Positions 17,021 through 25,576 of a stretch of 39,324 nucleotides of DNA are shown here, piece after piece. A program made the position numbers and the translations under genes. Origin of the DNA: Chitinophagaceae bacterium (GTDB taxonomy: Bacteria > Bacteroidota > Bacteroidia > Chitinophagales > Chitinophagaceae); NCBI GenBank assembly GCA_025449935.1, contig JANWIJ010000093.1:1-39324 (forward strand). Reading direction: 5' to 3'. Below the pieces are notes generated by a model. That model did no database searches. It was not told the origin of the DNA and saw only the letters and a program-made list of their open reading frames with translations. Each line of letters begins with the position of its first letter. The stretch's first letter is position 1.

Positions 17021-17039
17021 ACTTATTTGAAGTGCATTT

Positions 17040-17624
17040 TTAGAGCGCCAGGCCCACGGACACCTGGAAACCCTGGTTTTTCCACTTATCATCATCCGCA
17101 AGGTCGCTGATGTTATTTAAGCCTACGGCATAGCGTCCATTGATCCGCATCGGGCCCACTTTGAACTGTAAACCGGCCAGCATGGAAAAATCTCCTTTCT
17201 TAAACGCCTCGCCACTGTTTTGCAGCAACGTTTTATTCTGATCTACCAGTATTCCAAATTGCGGACCAGCCTGCAGGGAAAGAAAACTGCCGATCAATTT
17301 GTAATTAATCAGGATGGGAAAAGAAATATAATTGAGCTTGATATTACTGTTACCATCAAACACATCCTCGTAAACATTTTTATAGCTGCTGTCGAGTTTA
17401 GTACTGTACTGGTTAAAAAGAAGTTCGGGTTGGAGGACGAATTTATTCCCCAGGCGGATTTCGGCAAAACCGCCGAGGTGATAGCCATACCTGAATTCAT
17501 CGGTGAAGGATTTGCCTTCAACCTTGGTGATGTTGGCACCGCCCTTAACGCCCAGGTGGAACTGGGCCATCAGGGCCTGGGTAATCAATAAGGCTGCAAA
17601 AAGCGTAAGGAGTTTTGTTTTCAT
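17040..17624 (-). CDS. Small outer-membrane beta-barrel protein (porin-like, PF13568 type)
   Basis: 194 residues. A signal peptide ends at ALMAQ (about residue 21), followed by FHLGVKGGANITKV, a classic start of the Bacteroidota OMP_b-brl_2 barrel. Alternating strands such as YGYHLGGFAEIRLG and FVLQPELLFNQ run on to a terminal strand ending in Leu (QGFQVSVGLAL). It would form an eight-stranded barrel in the outer membrane. The ligand or role is unknown. A 9-bp inverted repeat lies 27 bp upstream of its start and a terminator lies after it, so it is probably transcribed alone. Confidence 0.87.
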   Translation of the reverse strand: MKTKLLTLFAALLITQALMAQFHLGVKGGANITKVEGKSFTDEFRYGYHLGGFAEIRLGNKFVLQPELLFNQYSTKLDSSYKNVYEDVFDGNSNIKLNYISFPILINYKLIGSFLSLQAGPQFGILVDQNKTLLQNSGEAFKKGDFSMLAGLQFKVGPMRINGRYAVGLNNISDLADDDKWKNQGFQVSVGLAL

Positions 17625-17650
17625 GAAGCTTGTTTTAATTGTTATAAGGT

Positions 17651-17682
17651 AACTTGAAAGTGACTGGAAAAATTTTCAAGTT
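17651..17682. repeat. 9-bp perfect inverted repeat upstream of the barrel gene
   Basis: AACTTGAAA (17651-17659) and TTTCAAGTT (17674-17682) flank a 14-base spacer. The right arm overlaps a near-consensus - strand -7 element (TAAACTTG, 17677-17684). It could be an operator or a leader hairpin. Confidence 0.45.
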
Positions 17683-17794
17683 TAATGCCAGTAACCCATC
17701 TTGGCTGTTAAATTCTATTAACGACAACTAAGTAATTCCCAAAACAAAATAAGTAACCATTCTATTGCCGGGAGAATGTGAAGGTTTTCTAAAA

Positions 17795-18823
17795 TCAGAA
17801 TATCAACCCGGCGTTCAGGGAGAAAAGTGTATTGAAATTGCCGGAGGAAGCCGGGAAGTAATAATCCAGCATCAGCTGTGGCTGCACAAAGAATTTCCCG
17901 ATAGAATACTCTCCCCGCAGAAAAACACTCAGCGATAAAGGCTGAAATTTTATCTGGTCATCGAGGAAAACATTTTCTGAATTAAACAGCACACTGTTAC
18001 CTGTTCTCAAAACGGTAGCATAGGTATTCGACGACTGGTTGAACCCGAATTTCTGCGTTCCGCTGGTGAATGTGACCTGGGGTGTAAAACGGATATGATC
18101 GTGATTGGTGAATACCTCCAGCCAGTAAAAATCATGGCGAACAGAGCCGATCAGTGAAAAGTCGCTGACAGATTCTTCCGTATTGATGTAAGTAAAGCCT
18201 CTCCGCCGCAGACGAAGATCCTGGATCAGCGATTCTCTTTCCATATAATCTGTGCGACTCCCCCAGCCATAGCTCATGGCAATGCTCGGTCTTATCCAGC
18301 TGTCACGGTAAGTGAAATAAGCATACAATTCATTTTGCAGGGGTGTGGTATAAAATGGCAGGGAATCTTTTGTAAAAAACCTGGTGTAAGAAACCCCGGT
18401 AACCAGCCTTTTGTCCTGGATAAAATCAAAAGAAGGTGTTAGGGAAAACTGGTACAGGTTCATGTTCTTGTCATCATTTACCAGGTAACCGGTAGCCGTA
18501 AACCCCAGGCCGCTTTTATGATAATATCCTAAAACCGGTGAATAGGTAAGCTTTTTGGAAGTTTCAATGAACGAATTGCCCTTGGCTTCAAAATTATAAT
18601 ATCCCTTTCCTACAGACAGGCTTGCCAGCAAATAACTGCGGGGGGTTAGCAGGGAATCCATAAAGGCATCAAAATCCCTGAAAAGTTGGTCGTAATCGAG
18701 ACTTGTATCAATAACAGGAACTTCCCGGGTGGGTGAAATAACCGTATCCCCGGGATTGCCCTGCGGGTATGCAGCGATTCCCAGCACGGTAAAGGCCAGC
18801 GGTATGAACCATTTCTTCAACAT
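17795..18823 (-). CDS. Putative outer-membrane beta-barrel protein, function unknown
   Basis: 342 residues. A signal peptide ends around residue 20 (AAYPQG). A short acidic stretch (YDQLFRDFDAFMDSLL) precedes the barrel, which begins near SYLLASLSVGKGYYNF. The rest has many alternating aromatic and polar strands (FTATGYLVNDDKNMNLYQFSL, FSLIGSVRHDFYWLEVF) and a terminal strand ending in Phe (LFSLNAGLIF), as expected for a barrel inserted by the Bam machinery. I do not recognise a named family. It lies between the metallophosphoesterase and the smaller barrel gene on the same strand, with gaps over 100 bp on both sides. Confidence 0.78.
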   Translation of the reverse strand: MLKKWFIPLAFTVLGIAAYPQGNPGDTVISPTREVPVIDTSLDYDQLFRDFDAFMDSLLTPRSYLLASLSVGKGYYNFEAKGNSFIETSKKLTYSPVLGYYHKSGLGFTATGYLVNDDKNMNLYQFSLTPSFDFIQDKRLVTGVSYTRFFTKDSLPFYTTPLQNELYAYFTYRDSWIRPSIAMSYGWGSRTDYMERESLIQDLRLRRRGFTYINTEESVSDFSLIGSVRHDFYWLEVFTNHDHIRFTPQVTFTSGTQKFGFNQSSNTYATVLRTGNSVLFNSENVFLDDQIKFQPLSLSVFLRGEYSIGKFFVQPQLMLDYYFPASSGNFNTLFSLNAGLIF

Positions 18824-18950
18824 CGGGCAGTTGTATCCGGTTTCATGGATAGTGGGGTCATTGACCGGGGTCTAAGACACAAAGGTGAAATAAAAGTTTA
18901 ATACAGCAGCTTGAAAATCAGGAATGAACCCGGTTGTGTGAGGGGAAGGA

Positions 18951-20222
18951 TCAGGAAAGTTCTAAAACCGTGATTTCAGGCAGGATGCCCACCCTCCCGG
19001 GATACCCGATAAAGCCAAAACCCCTGTTTACATATAATTTCTGGCTGGCCGGAACTGCCCCTTCCGGGGTATTTTCGTAAAGCCCCGCCCATTCTTTATA
19101 AAAATACTGGACCGGACTCCATTTAAAGCCGGGTATTTCAACACCAAACTGCATTCCATGGGTATGCCCTGCCAGCATCAGGTTTATGTCGCTGTAGGAT
19201 TCACAGACTTCAGCCTTCCAATGAGAAGGATCATGACTCATCAGTATTTTAAAAGGATAATCGGCCGCTCCATCATATGCCTTTTTAAGATCACCGTATT
19301 TTGGAAAAGTGGATTTTGCGCTCCAGTTCTCAATACCGAGAAGGGCAATTTTATCGCCGCCCTTCTCGAGGACAACATGTTCATTCAGCAACAACTTCCA
19401 CCCAAGTTCCGCATGCACCCGTTTAAGCCTTTCGAGATTGATTTGTTTATTGGCCGTGCTGTCCCAGCTTACATAATCCCCGTAATCATGATTGCCAAGA
19501 ACAGAATAAACTCCCAATGGTGCGTTTAATTTATCAAACACATCCATGTATTCATTCATCTCGTCAGCCGTATTATTCACCAGGTCGCCGGTAAAAAGAA
19601 TAACATCCGGCTTCTCCTGCATAATCTTATACACCCCTTTTATCACTGCCTCCCTATTATTAAAACTGCCGGAATGAATATCAGAAATATGAACAATTTT
19701 TATCCCTTTAAACCCGGGGGGCAGGTTATGGAAGTCCAACTTTATTTTTTTTACCTGGTACCGGTATTTATTTCCAAACCCGTGAACGAGCGTTCCAAAC
19801 AATCCTCCGCCGGCGATCATTCCTGCCCAGCTTAGAAATGCGGAACGGGATATTTTTTCACCTGTTTGGGCGGGCACGGTCCTGTCATTTGACGCAGATA
19901 TTTTGGCGGCTGTCCATTGTACACCTCTCCGTATATCATCAACCAGGAAGAAAACTGCCGCCACCAGCTTGGCGAAAAACAAGCCCGCAATGAGCGCAAA
20001 AACGGTGCTGCGGGCAAACCGGGTTTGTTTTTCAAAATGTAAATAGGGCAGTAAAAGCAGGAGTATAATGGCAGCAATGGATATGATCCAGTAGCCTGAA
20101 TAAATCACCGTCTTTGTCTTTCCCGTGGCATTTTGAGCCATTACTTTAACAACCTGGAAAAAATAAATATCAAGTAACACCATGAAACCGACCAGCATCC
20201 ACCAAAAAGGAGAGTTACGCAT
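18951..20222 (-). CDS. Membrane-anchored metallophosphoesterase (YaeI/YkuE-like)
   Basis: 423 residues. About three or four hydrophobic helices occupy the first 150 residues, including a TAT-like stretch (ISRSAFLSWAGMIAGGG). The calcineurin-type catalytic domain has all the usual motifs: HISDIHSG, FTGDLVNN, GNHDYGDY, LMSHDPSHW and LAGHTHGMQFG. Related proteins hydrolyse phosphoesters of lipids or nucleotides at the membrane; the substrate here is unknown. A - strand -7 match (20233-20240) lies only 10 bp before its ATG, and parA diverges from it. Confidence 0.92.
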   Translation of the reverse strand: MRNSPFWWMLVGFMVLLDIYFFQVVKVMAQNATGKTKTVIYSGYWIISIAAIILLLLLPYLHFEKQTRFARSTVFALIAGLFFAKLVAAVFFLVDDIRRGVQWTAAKISASNDRTVPAQTGEKISRSAFLSWAGMIAGGGLFGTLVHGFGNKYRYQVKKIKLDFHNLPPGFKGIKIVHISDIHSGSFNNREAVIKGVYKIMQEKPDVILFTGDLVNNTADEMNEYMDVFDKLNAPLGVYSVLGNHDYGDYVSWDSTANKQINLERLKRVHAELGWKLLLNEHVVLEKGGDKIALLGIENWSAKSTFPKYGDLKKAYDGAADYPFKILMSHDPSHWKAEVCESYSDINLMLAGHTHGMQFGVEIPGFKWSPVQYFYKEWAGLYENTPEGAVPASQKLYVNRGFGFIGYPGRVGILPEITVLELS

Positions 20223-20232
20223 AAATGAAATT

Positions 20233-20240
20233 CAAAATTA
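20233..20240 (-). promoter_or_regulatory. Candidate -7 element for the metallophosphoesterase gene
   Basis: The + strand reads CAAAATTA, so the - strand reads TAATTTTG, matching TAnnTTTG. It ends 10 bp before the start codon, which would give a leader of a few bases. No clear -33 element was found. Confidence 0.4.
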
Positions 20241-20278
20241 AGCTTGTAAACACTACAGGTATTCTTTTGCTGAACACT

Positions 20279-20323
20279 TATTTTTGCCGGAACTGCCTGT
20301 AAAATGGGCAAAACTTAATTTTG
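20279..20323 (+). promoter_or_regulatory. Two candidate -7 elements for parA
   Basis: TATTTTTG at 20279-20286 and TAATTTTG at 20316-20323 both match TAnnTTTG. The nearer one ends 66 bp before the parA ATG. It is not possible to say from sequence which is used, or whether both are. Confidence 0.4.
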
Positions 20324-20389
20324 TGTTCTTGGTTCCAGTCGGCAATTTTACCAATAACAATTAATCAATACCAAGGAGTTTTCGGCAAA

Positions 20390-21193
20390 ATGGCAAGAAT
20401 AATCGGTGTAGCAAATCAAAAAGGTGGAGTTGGCAAAACCACAACAGCCATAAACCTGGCCGCGAGTTTTGCGGTACTGGAATTCAAAACATTACTGGTA
20501 GACGGGGATCCGCAGGCGAACAGCACCACGGGCGTCGGGTTTGACCTTCATAATATCACGCAAAGCCTTTATGACTGTATGGTCAATGAGGCGAAAGCAA
20601 AAGAGGTAGTACTCAAGACTGAAATTCCGAATCTTGACCTGATTCCCTCACATATTGACCTGGTTGGGGCGGAAATTGAAATGATCAACTATCCCAACAG
20701 GGAAATGGTGTTGAAAAACCTCCTGAATGCGGTCCGGAATGATTACGATTTTATTATCATTGATTGTTCCCCTTCCCTTGGATTGATTACCGTAAATGCC
20801 CTGACCGCCGCAGATTCCGTGGTAGTACCCGTACAGTGCGAGTTTTTTGCCCTGGAAGGACTGGGAAAATTACTCAACACGATTAAGATCGTGCAGAGCC
20901 GCTTAAATACTTCCCTGGTTATCGAAGGCATCCTTATGACCATGTATGATGGCCGCCTCCGGTTGTGTAACCAGGTTGTCAGCGAGGTAAGAAGACATTT
21001 TGAAGACATGGTCTTCAGCACTATCGTTCACCGGAATGCAAAACTGGCCGAAGCCCCCAGCGCTGGGAAACCCGTGATTCTCTACGATGCTAACAGCAAA
21101 GGCTCCATGAATTACCTTAATCTTGCAAAAGAGATATTGCAGAAGAATGATATGACGAAGATTAAAAACGAGGAAAGGATCCTGGAACTCTGA
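20390..21193 (+). CDS. parA: ParA-family chromosome-partitioning ATPase
   Basis: 267 residues from the ATG at 20390. That start is favoured because the protein then begins [19 protein letters not shown], the usual ParA/Soj N-terminus, and an AAGGAG Shine-Dalgarno-like sequence (20373-20378) lies 11 bp before it, which is uncommon in this window. The deviant Walker A (KGGVGKTT), Walker A' ([12 protein letters not shown]) and Walker B ([11 protein letters not shown]) are all present. ParA drives segregation of the origin region together with ParB. parB follows after 78 bp that contain an inverted repeat. Confidence 0.95.
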   Translation: MARIIGVANQKGGVGKTTTAINLAASFAVLEFKTLLVDGDPQANSTTGVGFDLHNITQSLYDCMVNEAKAKEVVLKTEIPNLDLIPSHIDLVGAEIEMINYPNREMVLKNLLNAVRNDYDFIIIDCSPSLGLITVNALTAADSVVVPVQCEFFALEGLGKLLNTIKIVQSRLNTSLVIEGILMTMYDGRLRLCNQVVSEVRRHFEDMVFSTIVHRNAKLAEAPSAGKPVILYDANSKGSMNYLNLAKEILQKNDMTKIKNEERILEL

Positions 21194-21203
21194 CCCGTTT
21201 CAT

Positions 21204-21256
21204 GTTTAAAGTTCAAGGTTTAATCTGCCGATCACAACCAACCTTAAACTTTAGAC
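21204..21256. repeat. Imperfect inverted repeat between parA and parB
   Basis: GTTTAAAGTTCAAGGTT (21204-21220) and AACCTTAAACTTTAGAC (21240-21256) are inverted copies matching at 15 of 17 positions, with a 19-base spacer. A further AACCTTAAAC follows at 21261-21270. It is not a canonical parS site. It could form an mRNA hairpin or bind a protein. Confidence 0.5.
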
Positions 21257-21271
21257 CTTTAACCTTAAACG

Positions 21272-22189
21272 ATGACGACTCCCAAACAAAATAAAGAATT
21301 ACTCGGCAAAGGAATCCGGTCGCTTTTACAGAGCATCGATGCCGACCTTAAAACAGGCAGCGGCAATTTAAAAACCAATGTCGTGGAAAATGCTACCGGA
21401 ACCAACCGTATCCCGGTAGATGATATCGAGCCCAATCCCAAACAACCCCGCCGCGATTTTGATGATAAATCGTTGCAGGAACTGGCCGAATCGGTGAAAC
21501 TCCATGATATTATCCAGCCGGTTACCGTTACACGGCTGGCAAACGGCAAGTACCGCCTCATCGCGGGTGAAAGAAGATGGCGGGCGGCAAAATTTGCCGG
21601 CATAAAAGATATTCCTGCCTATATCCGCCACGCCAACGATACGCAGTTGCTTGAGCTGGCATTGCTGGAAAACCTGCAACGGGAAGATCTGAACGCGATG
21701 GAAATTTCACTCAGCTACAAACGAATGATGGAGGAACTGGATTATACCCAGGAACAAGTGGCAGAAAGAATGGGAAAGGACCGGAGCACGGTGGCAAATT
21801 TTATCCGCTTGTTAAAACTGCCACCGGATATCCAGCTGGCTGTCCGCAGCGGTGAGCTGAGCATGGGACATGCAAGAGCGCTGATTAACGTTGACACCGT
21901 CGATAAACAACTTTACATTTTCAAAGAGATTAAGGAAAAAGGCTTGTCCGTAAGACAAACAGAAGCCCTTGTCAGGAATCTTTATAAACAGGGCGGTGCT
22001 GTTAAAAAATCTTCAAAAAACCAGTTGTCTTCAGGATTGCAGCGAATAGAAGATAAATTAGCTTCGCATTTCAGTACCCGGGTCAAACTCCGGCATAGCC
22101 GTAATGGTAACGGACAAATTATCATTGAGTACTATTCACAGGAAGAGCTGAATAAGATTCTCGGGCAAATGAATGCTTCACTTGATTAA
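21272..22189 (+). CDS. parB: ParB-family chromosome-partitioning protein
   Basis: 305 residues. The N-terminal CTP-binding ParB domain has IEPNPKQPRRDF, LIAGERRWRAAK and LLENLQREDLNAME. A helix-turn-helix region follows (LDYTQEQVAERMGKDRSTVANFIRLL), then a C-terminal dimerisation region (HFSTRVKLRHSRNGNGQIIIEYYS). ParB loads onto parS sites near the origin and spreads as a CTP-dependent clamp. No canonical parS was found in the window. The gene is followed after 5 bp by a DUF5683 gene, an arrangement common in Bacteroidota. Confidence 0.96.
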   Translation: MTTPKQNKELLGKGIRSLLQSIDADLKTGSGNLKTNVVENATGTNRIPVDDIEPNPKQPRRDFDDKSLQELAESVKLHDIIQPVTVTRLANGKYRLIAGERRWRAAKFAGIKDIPAYIRHANDTQLLELALLENLQREDLNAMEISLSYKRMMEELDYTQEQVAERMGKDRSTVANFIRLLKLPPDIQLAVRSGELSMGHARALINVDTVDKQLYIFKEIKEKGLSVRQTEALVRNLYKQGGAVKKSSKNQLSSGLQRIEDKLASHFSTRVKLRHSRNGNGQIIIEYYSQEELNKILGQMNASLD

Positions 22190-22194
22190 CGACC

Positions 22195-22821
22195 ATGAGA
22201 ATAATTGCCTTCCTCTTATTTTTTTCATGCCAGCTTCATTCTGCCAGGAGCCATGCGCAGCAGGAAAAAATTCCTTTATCTGTACTGGATTCAACCCCGG
22301 TTGTAAAAACCACCCCGGCTTCCGCCAACAAATATGATTCGGCTAATAAGGCACACAGCCCGCGCAAAGCTGCGCTGCGCTCTGCCATCCTCCCCGGCTG
22401 GGGCCAGATCTATAATAAAAAGTATTGGAAATTACCGATTGTGTATGGCGCATTGGGTACCTGCGGGGCTATCTTTTTTTATAACCTTGGTAATTATAAA
22501 GACACCCGGTTTGCCTATAAAGTCAGGTATAACATGCGGGTCAACAAAACCGATTCGGCCTTATTCTCCCAGGTAAAACCCAAGTTAAAACCACTCAGTG
22601 AAGAATCGCTCCGGTTTTACCGGAACCAGTTCCGCCGGGATATTGATTATTCTGTTCTCGTCTTTATACTCCTGTGGGGGTTAAATGTAGTGGATGCAGC
22701 GGTCGATGCGCACCTGAAAAGTTTTGATGTGAGTCCCGACCTTAGTCTCCGGATCAAACCCGGCTACAGCAACCTGGCAAAAACCAACGGCCTGAGTCTT
22801 GTACTCAAAATCGGCAAATGA
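22195..22821 (+). CDS. DUF5683-domain membrane-associated protein
   Basis: 208 residues. An N-terminal signal peptide (to about RSHAQ, residue 22) is followed by a low-complexity Ser/Thr/Ala linker. The conserved DUF5683 core is KAALRSAILPGWGQIYNKKYWKLP, with two membrane-associating segments (IVYGALGTCGAIFFYNLG and SVLVFILLWGLNVVDAAVDA). It lies directly after parB and before dapB, a position I recall as conserved in Bacteroidota. Function is not known; envelope location is likely. Confidence 0.88.
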   Translation: MRIIAFLLFFSCQLHSARSHAQQEKIPLSVLDSTPVVKTTPASANKYDSANKAHSPRKAALRSAILPGWGQIYNKKYWKLPIVYGALGTCGAIFFYNLGNYKDTRFAYKVRYNMRVNKTDSALFSQVKPKLKPLSEESLRFYRNQFRRDIDYSVLVFILLWGLNVVDAAVDAHLKSFDVSPDLSLRIKPGYSNLAKTNGLSLVLKIGK

Positions 22822-22850
22822 TAAATCCGTGCCAGCACGGGTGCCTGCCA

Positions 22851-22867
22851 GTAACTATAATAGTTAC
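22851..22867. promoter_or_regulatory. Palindromic operator candidate at the dapB promoter
   Basis: GTAACTA (22851-22857), TAA, TAGTTAC (22861-22867) form a perfect 7-bp-arm palindrome. Its right arm overlaps the -7 element that starts at 22865, so a bound protein would block RNA polymerase. The regulator is unknown. Confidence 0.5.
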
Positions 22868-22872
22868 ATTTG
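22865..22872 (+). promoter_or_regulatory. Candidate -7 element for dapB
   Basis: TACATTTG matches TAnnTTTG exactly, 96 bp before the dapB ATG. No convincing -33 element was seen, which is compatible with an activator-dependent promoter. Confidence 0.5.
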
Positions 22873-22968
22873 TCCTAATAATAAACCTGCTGTTCAGTTT
22901 ACCGGGGTAAGGTCTGATAATTAAATCTGAAGGATCAATCCCCTGGCCCAAAACCTGAAACTTTCAAC

Positions 22969-23685
22969 ATGAAACTTGTACTTATCGGCTATGGGAAAAT
23001 GGGAAAAGCTATTGAGGAAGCAGCTTTACAAAAAGGGCATGATATAATCCTGAAAATAGACCAGCCCAACCTGCATGAATTTACCCGGGAGAACCTGGCA
23101 AACGCAGATGCTGCCATTGAATTTACCAGCCCGCACAGCGCCTATGATAATATTAAGTCCTGCCTGGAATTTGGTGTGCCCGTGGTCTGCGGCTCTACCG
23201 GCTGGACCGAAAAGCTGGAAGAAATGAAAAAGATCTGTGCCGAAAAAAAAGGAACATTCATTTATTCCAGCAATTATAGTGTGGGGGTGAATATTTTTTT
23301 CGAGGTCAATAAAAAATTAGCCGGCCTCATGGCCCCGCATAAAGATTACGACGTGATCCTGGAGGAAACACACCATACCCAAAAAAAAGATGCTCCCAGC
23401 GGGACAGCCATTACACTGGCAGAACAGGTATTAAAGGAAATCAAAAGAAAAAAACAATGGGTGAATGAAATAAGCGATAACCCCGAAGACCTGGAAATCA
23501 TCAGCCAGCGGATCGATCCTGCCCCGGGCACACACAGTATCAAATATTCATCTGTCATTGATGACATCGAGATCATCCACACAGCACACAGCCGGATGGG
23601 GTTTGCAGCCGGTGCCGTCATGGCTGCTGAGTTTGCCAAAGGTAAAATTGGTTTTTTCACCATGAAAGACGTGTTGAATATCTGA
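22969..23685 (+). CDS. dapB: 4-hydroxy-tetrahydrodipicolinate reductase
   Basis: 238 residues. The N-terminal NAD(P)H-binding Rossmann domain starts MKLVLIGYGKMGKAIEEAA. The substrate and catalytic region contains EETHHTQKKDAPSGTA with the conserved His pair and Lys, and the protein ends in an NADH/substrate-closing segment (HSRMGFAAGAVMAAEFA). It catalyses the second committed step from aspartate semialdehyde to diaminopimelate and lysine, supplying peptidoglycan. It is complete. A TPR histidine kinase gene follows only 5 bp after its stop, so the two are probably co-transcribed. Confidence 0.96.
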   Translation: MKLVLIGYGKMGKAIEEAALQKGHDIILKIDQPNLHEFTRENLANADAAIEFTSPHSAYDNIKSCLEFGVPVVCGSTGWTEKLEEMKKICAEKKGTFIYSSNYSVGVNIFFEVNKKLAGLMAPHKDYDVILEETHHTQKKDAPSGTAITLAEQVLKEIKRKKQWVNEISDNPEDLEIISQRIDPAPGTHSIKYSSVIDDIEIIHTAHSRMGFAAGAVMAAEFAKGKIGFFTMKDVLNI

Positions 23686-23690
23686 CGCCA

Positions 23691-25499
23691 ATGAAACATA
23701 TTTCTTTTTTGTTTTTTCTTTTGGGCATGGCTGCAATGTTGCCGGCACAGGTAAACACGGACAGCCTGCGGGCGGTCATCAATTCAAAAAGACCTTATGA
23801 AGAACAGATGGAGGCTGCCATAAAGCTGGTACAGCATTTTGAATTAAAGCATTTCGATTCGACACTCATCGAAGGTGATAAAGCCCTGAAAATAGCCCGC
23901 AGGAATACAGACTCCCTTGCAGTGGCTGAATTAAAAAGACATATTGGGGTGGCGAGTTATTTCCAGGGGAACTATGAAGTGGCTGCCCGGAATTTTTATG
24001 AATCGATCGCTATTCTTGAAAAAAGAAACGAGAAAAAAAGAGTCGCCCCTGTATATAATGAACTTGCCAAACTATACCGAAAAACCAGGGACCTTGACCG
24101 CGCAGCAGCGAATTACAAAAAAGCAGAAACAATCTATCGTCAACTGAATGATACGGGTGGCATTGCCATGATATTAAACGAATCAGGCGTAGTATATGAA
24201 TACAAAAAGAACTATAAGGAAGCCATCAGCCGCTATACCGCCTCCCTCAAACTGGCAGAAGCAGCCGGCGATTCATTAAGCGTTTCCTATTCCCTCAGCA
24301 ATATCGCCGGTGTATACGTCATTGAAAAAAATTATGACCTCGCGGAAAAAAACCTGCTCCGGGCCCTGGCAATCCGCGAAAAGCTAAAAGACAGTTTTGC
24401 GCTCGCGCTCACTTATTCTGACCTGGGCGCCGCCATGAATGCAAAGGGCGATTATAAAAAAGCCATCGACTATTTAACCCGGAGCAATAAAGTCGCGGAA
24501 GGATTGAAATACCCCGAATTACAATCCAATAATTATAATGAACTCTCGGCTGTAGCCCGCAAACAGGGTGATTTTCAAAAGGCTTTTGACTTTTTCATGA
24601 TCCGGACCGCTTTAAGAGACAGCCTCATGGGACTGGAAAAAACTAAACAGATACAGGAATTGAATGCCAAATATGAATCGGCACGCCAGGAACAGCAGAT
24701 ACAGGAACAACAAAACAAGCTACGGCTCCAAAATTTTTTATTTATCGGAATCGCCGGGTTGATCCTGCTCGCGGGACTGCTCGCAAACTCGCAATACAGG
24801 CGATACAAATTGCGGAAAGAAAGCCAGCTGCAGGCCGAGATCATGAAGCAACAGGAGATGTCGGTAAAAGCCGTTATGCAAGCCGAGGAAAATGAACGGG
24901 AGCGCATCGCCAGGGACCTGCATGACGGGGTGGGGCAAATGATGAGTGCAGCTAAAATGAATTTATCGGCTATTGAATCTGAAATAAATTTTACTGATAC
25001 CGGACAACAGCAATCCTTTGAAAAAATAATTCAGCTGGTTGACGAAAGTTGCAGGGAAGTCAGAACCGTATCGCATATCATGATGCCTAATGCCTTGCTA
25101 AAAAATAACCTGGCATCGGCCATCCGGGAATTTGTAGCCCGGCTCAATAATAAAACCCTTGCCGTGCATGTATATACGGAAGGCCTGGATGAACGGCTGG
25201 ACTCCAATACGGAAACAGTTTTATACCGGGTTATACAGGAATGTGTGAATAATGCGATCAAACATGCAGGTGCCACTACGCTGGATATTTCCCTGATCCG
25301 CGATAAAGATGGAATCAGCGGGACTATCGAAGACAATGGAAAAGGATTTGATACGATTAACCAGGGGAATTCCGATGGCATTGGCCTTAAGAATATCAGC
25401 ACACGTATTGAATACCTGAAAGGCACCGTTGATTTTGACACAGCCCCGGGCCGGGGAACTGTCATAGCCATGCATATCCCGCTCAAAGCGAATAACTAA
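23691..25499 (+). CDS. TPR-repeat sensor histidine kinase (HisKA_3/NarX type)
   Basis: 602 residues. A signal peptide ends near residue 20 (AAMLPAQ). A periplasmic helical region of tetratricopeptide repeats (about 35-330) follows, with repeated units such as AISRYTASLKLAEAAGDSLSVSYS. A membrane helix lies near 345-365 (FLFIGIAGLILLAGLLA), then a coiled-coil linker. The HisKA_3 domain has phospho-accepting His411 in ERIARDLHDGVGQMM, and the HATPase_c domain has ECVNNAIKHA, IEDNGKGFD and GIGLKNI. Its likely partner is the NarL-type regulator downstream. The ligand sensed by the TPR region is unknown. Confidence 0.93.
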   Translation: MKHISFLFFLLGMAAMLPAQVNTDSLRAVINSKRPYEEQMEAAIKLVQHFELKHFDSTLIEGDKALKIARRNTDSLAVAELKRHIGVASYFQGNYEVAARNFYESIAILEKRNEKKRVAPVYNELAKLYRKTRDLDRAAANYKKAETIYRQLNDTGGIAMILNESGVVYEYKKNYKEAISRYTASLKLAEAAGDSLSVSYSLSNIAGVYVIEKNYDLAEKNLLRALAIREKLKDSFALALTYSDLGAAMNAKGDYKKAIDYLTRSNKVAEGLKYPELQSNNYNELSAVARKQGDFQKAFDFFMIRTALRDSLMGLEKTKQIQELNAKYESARQEQQIQEQQNKLRLQNFLFIGIAGLILLAGLLANSQYRRYKLRKESQLQAEIMKQQEMSVKAVMQAEENERERIARDLHDGVGQMMSAAKMNLSAIESEINFTDTGQQQSFEKIIQLVDESCREVRTVSHIMMPNALLKNNLASAIREFVARLNNKTLAVHVYTEGLDERLDSNTETVLYRVIQECVNNAIKHAGATTLDISLIRDKDGISGTIEDNGKGFDTINQGNSDGIGLKNISTRIEYLKGTVDFDTAPGRGTVIAMHIPLKANN

Positions 25500-25567
25500 A
25501 CCCTGTTCCGTCCCGGCTTTCCTGCCAGGGGGCCGGCGGTTTAACAATTCCCCAACTGTAAACCTGT

Positions 25568-25576
25568 GGGGGGGGG
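25568..25576. repeat. Nine-G homopolymer between kinase and regulator genes
   Basis: A run of nine G residues lies in the non-coding gap between the kinase stop (25499) and the regulator. Together with nearby CCCCA (25551-25555) it could pair. Such tracts can slip in replication and are also prone to sequencing error. Confidence 0.6.

Larger units (their letters stand above)
22822..22968. other. Intergenic region before dapB with two inverted repeats
   Basis: Just after the DUF5683 stop is CCGTGC-CA-GCACGG (22827-22840), a tight inverted repeat without a T tract. Next is the palindrome at 22851-22867, overlapping a promoter match, then about 95 bp of leader without an obvious fold. The leader is too short and lacks the elements for a lysine riboswitch. 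Confidence 0.5.

Noticed and set aside
20223-21271. Canonical parS site near parAB
   Set aside because: No sequence close to TGTTTCACGTGAAACA was seen here or elsewhere in the window.
22822-22968. Lysine riboswitch before dapB
   Set aside because: Only 147 bp are available and no multi-helix junction is visible; a promoter and palindrome use much of the space.
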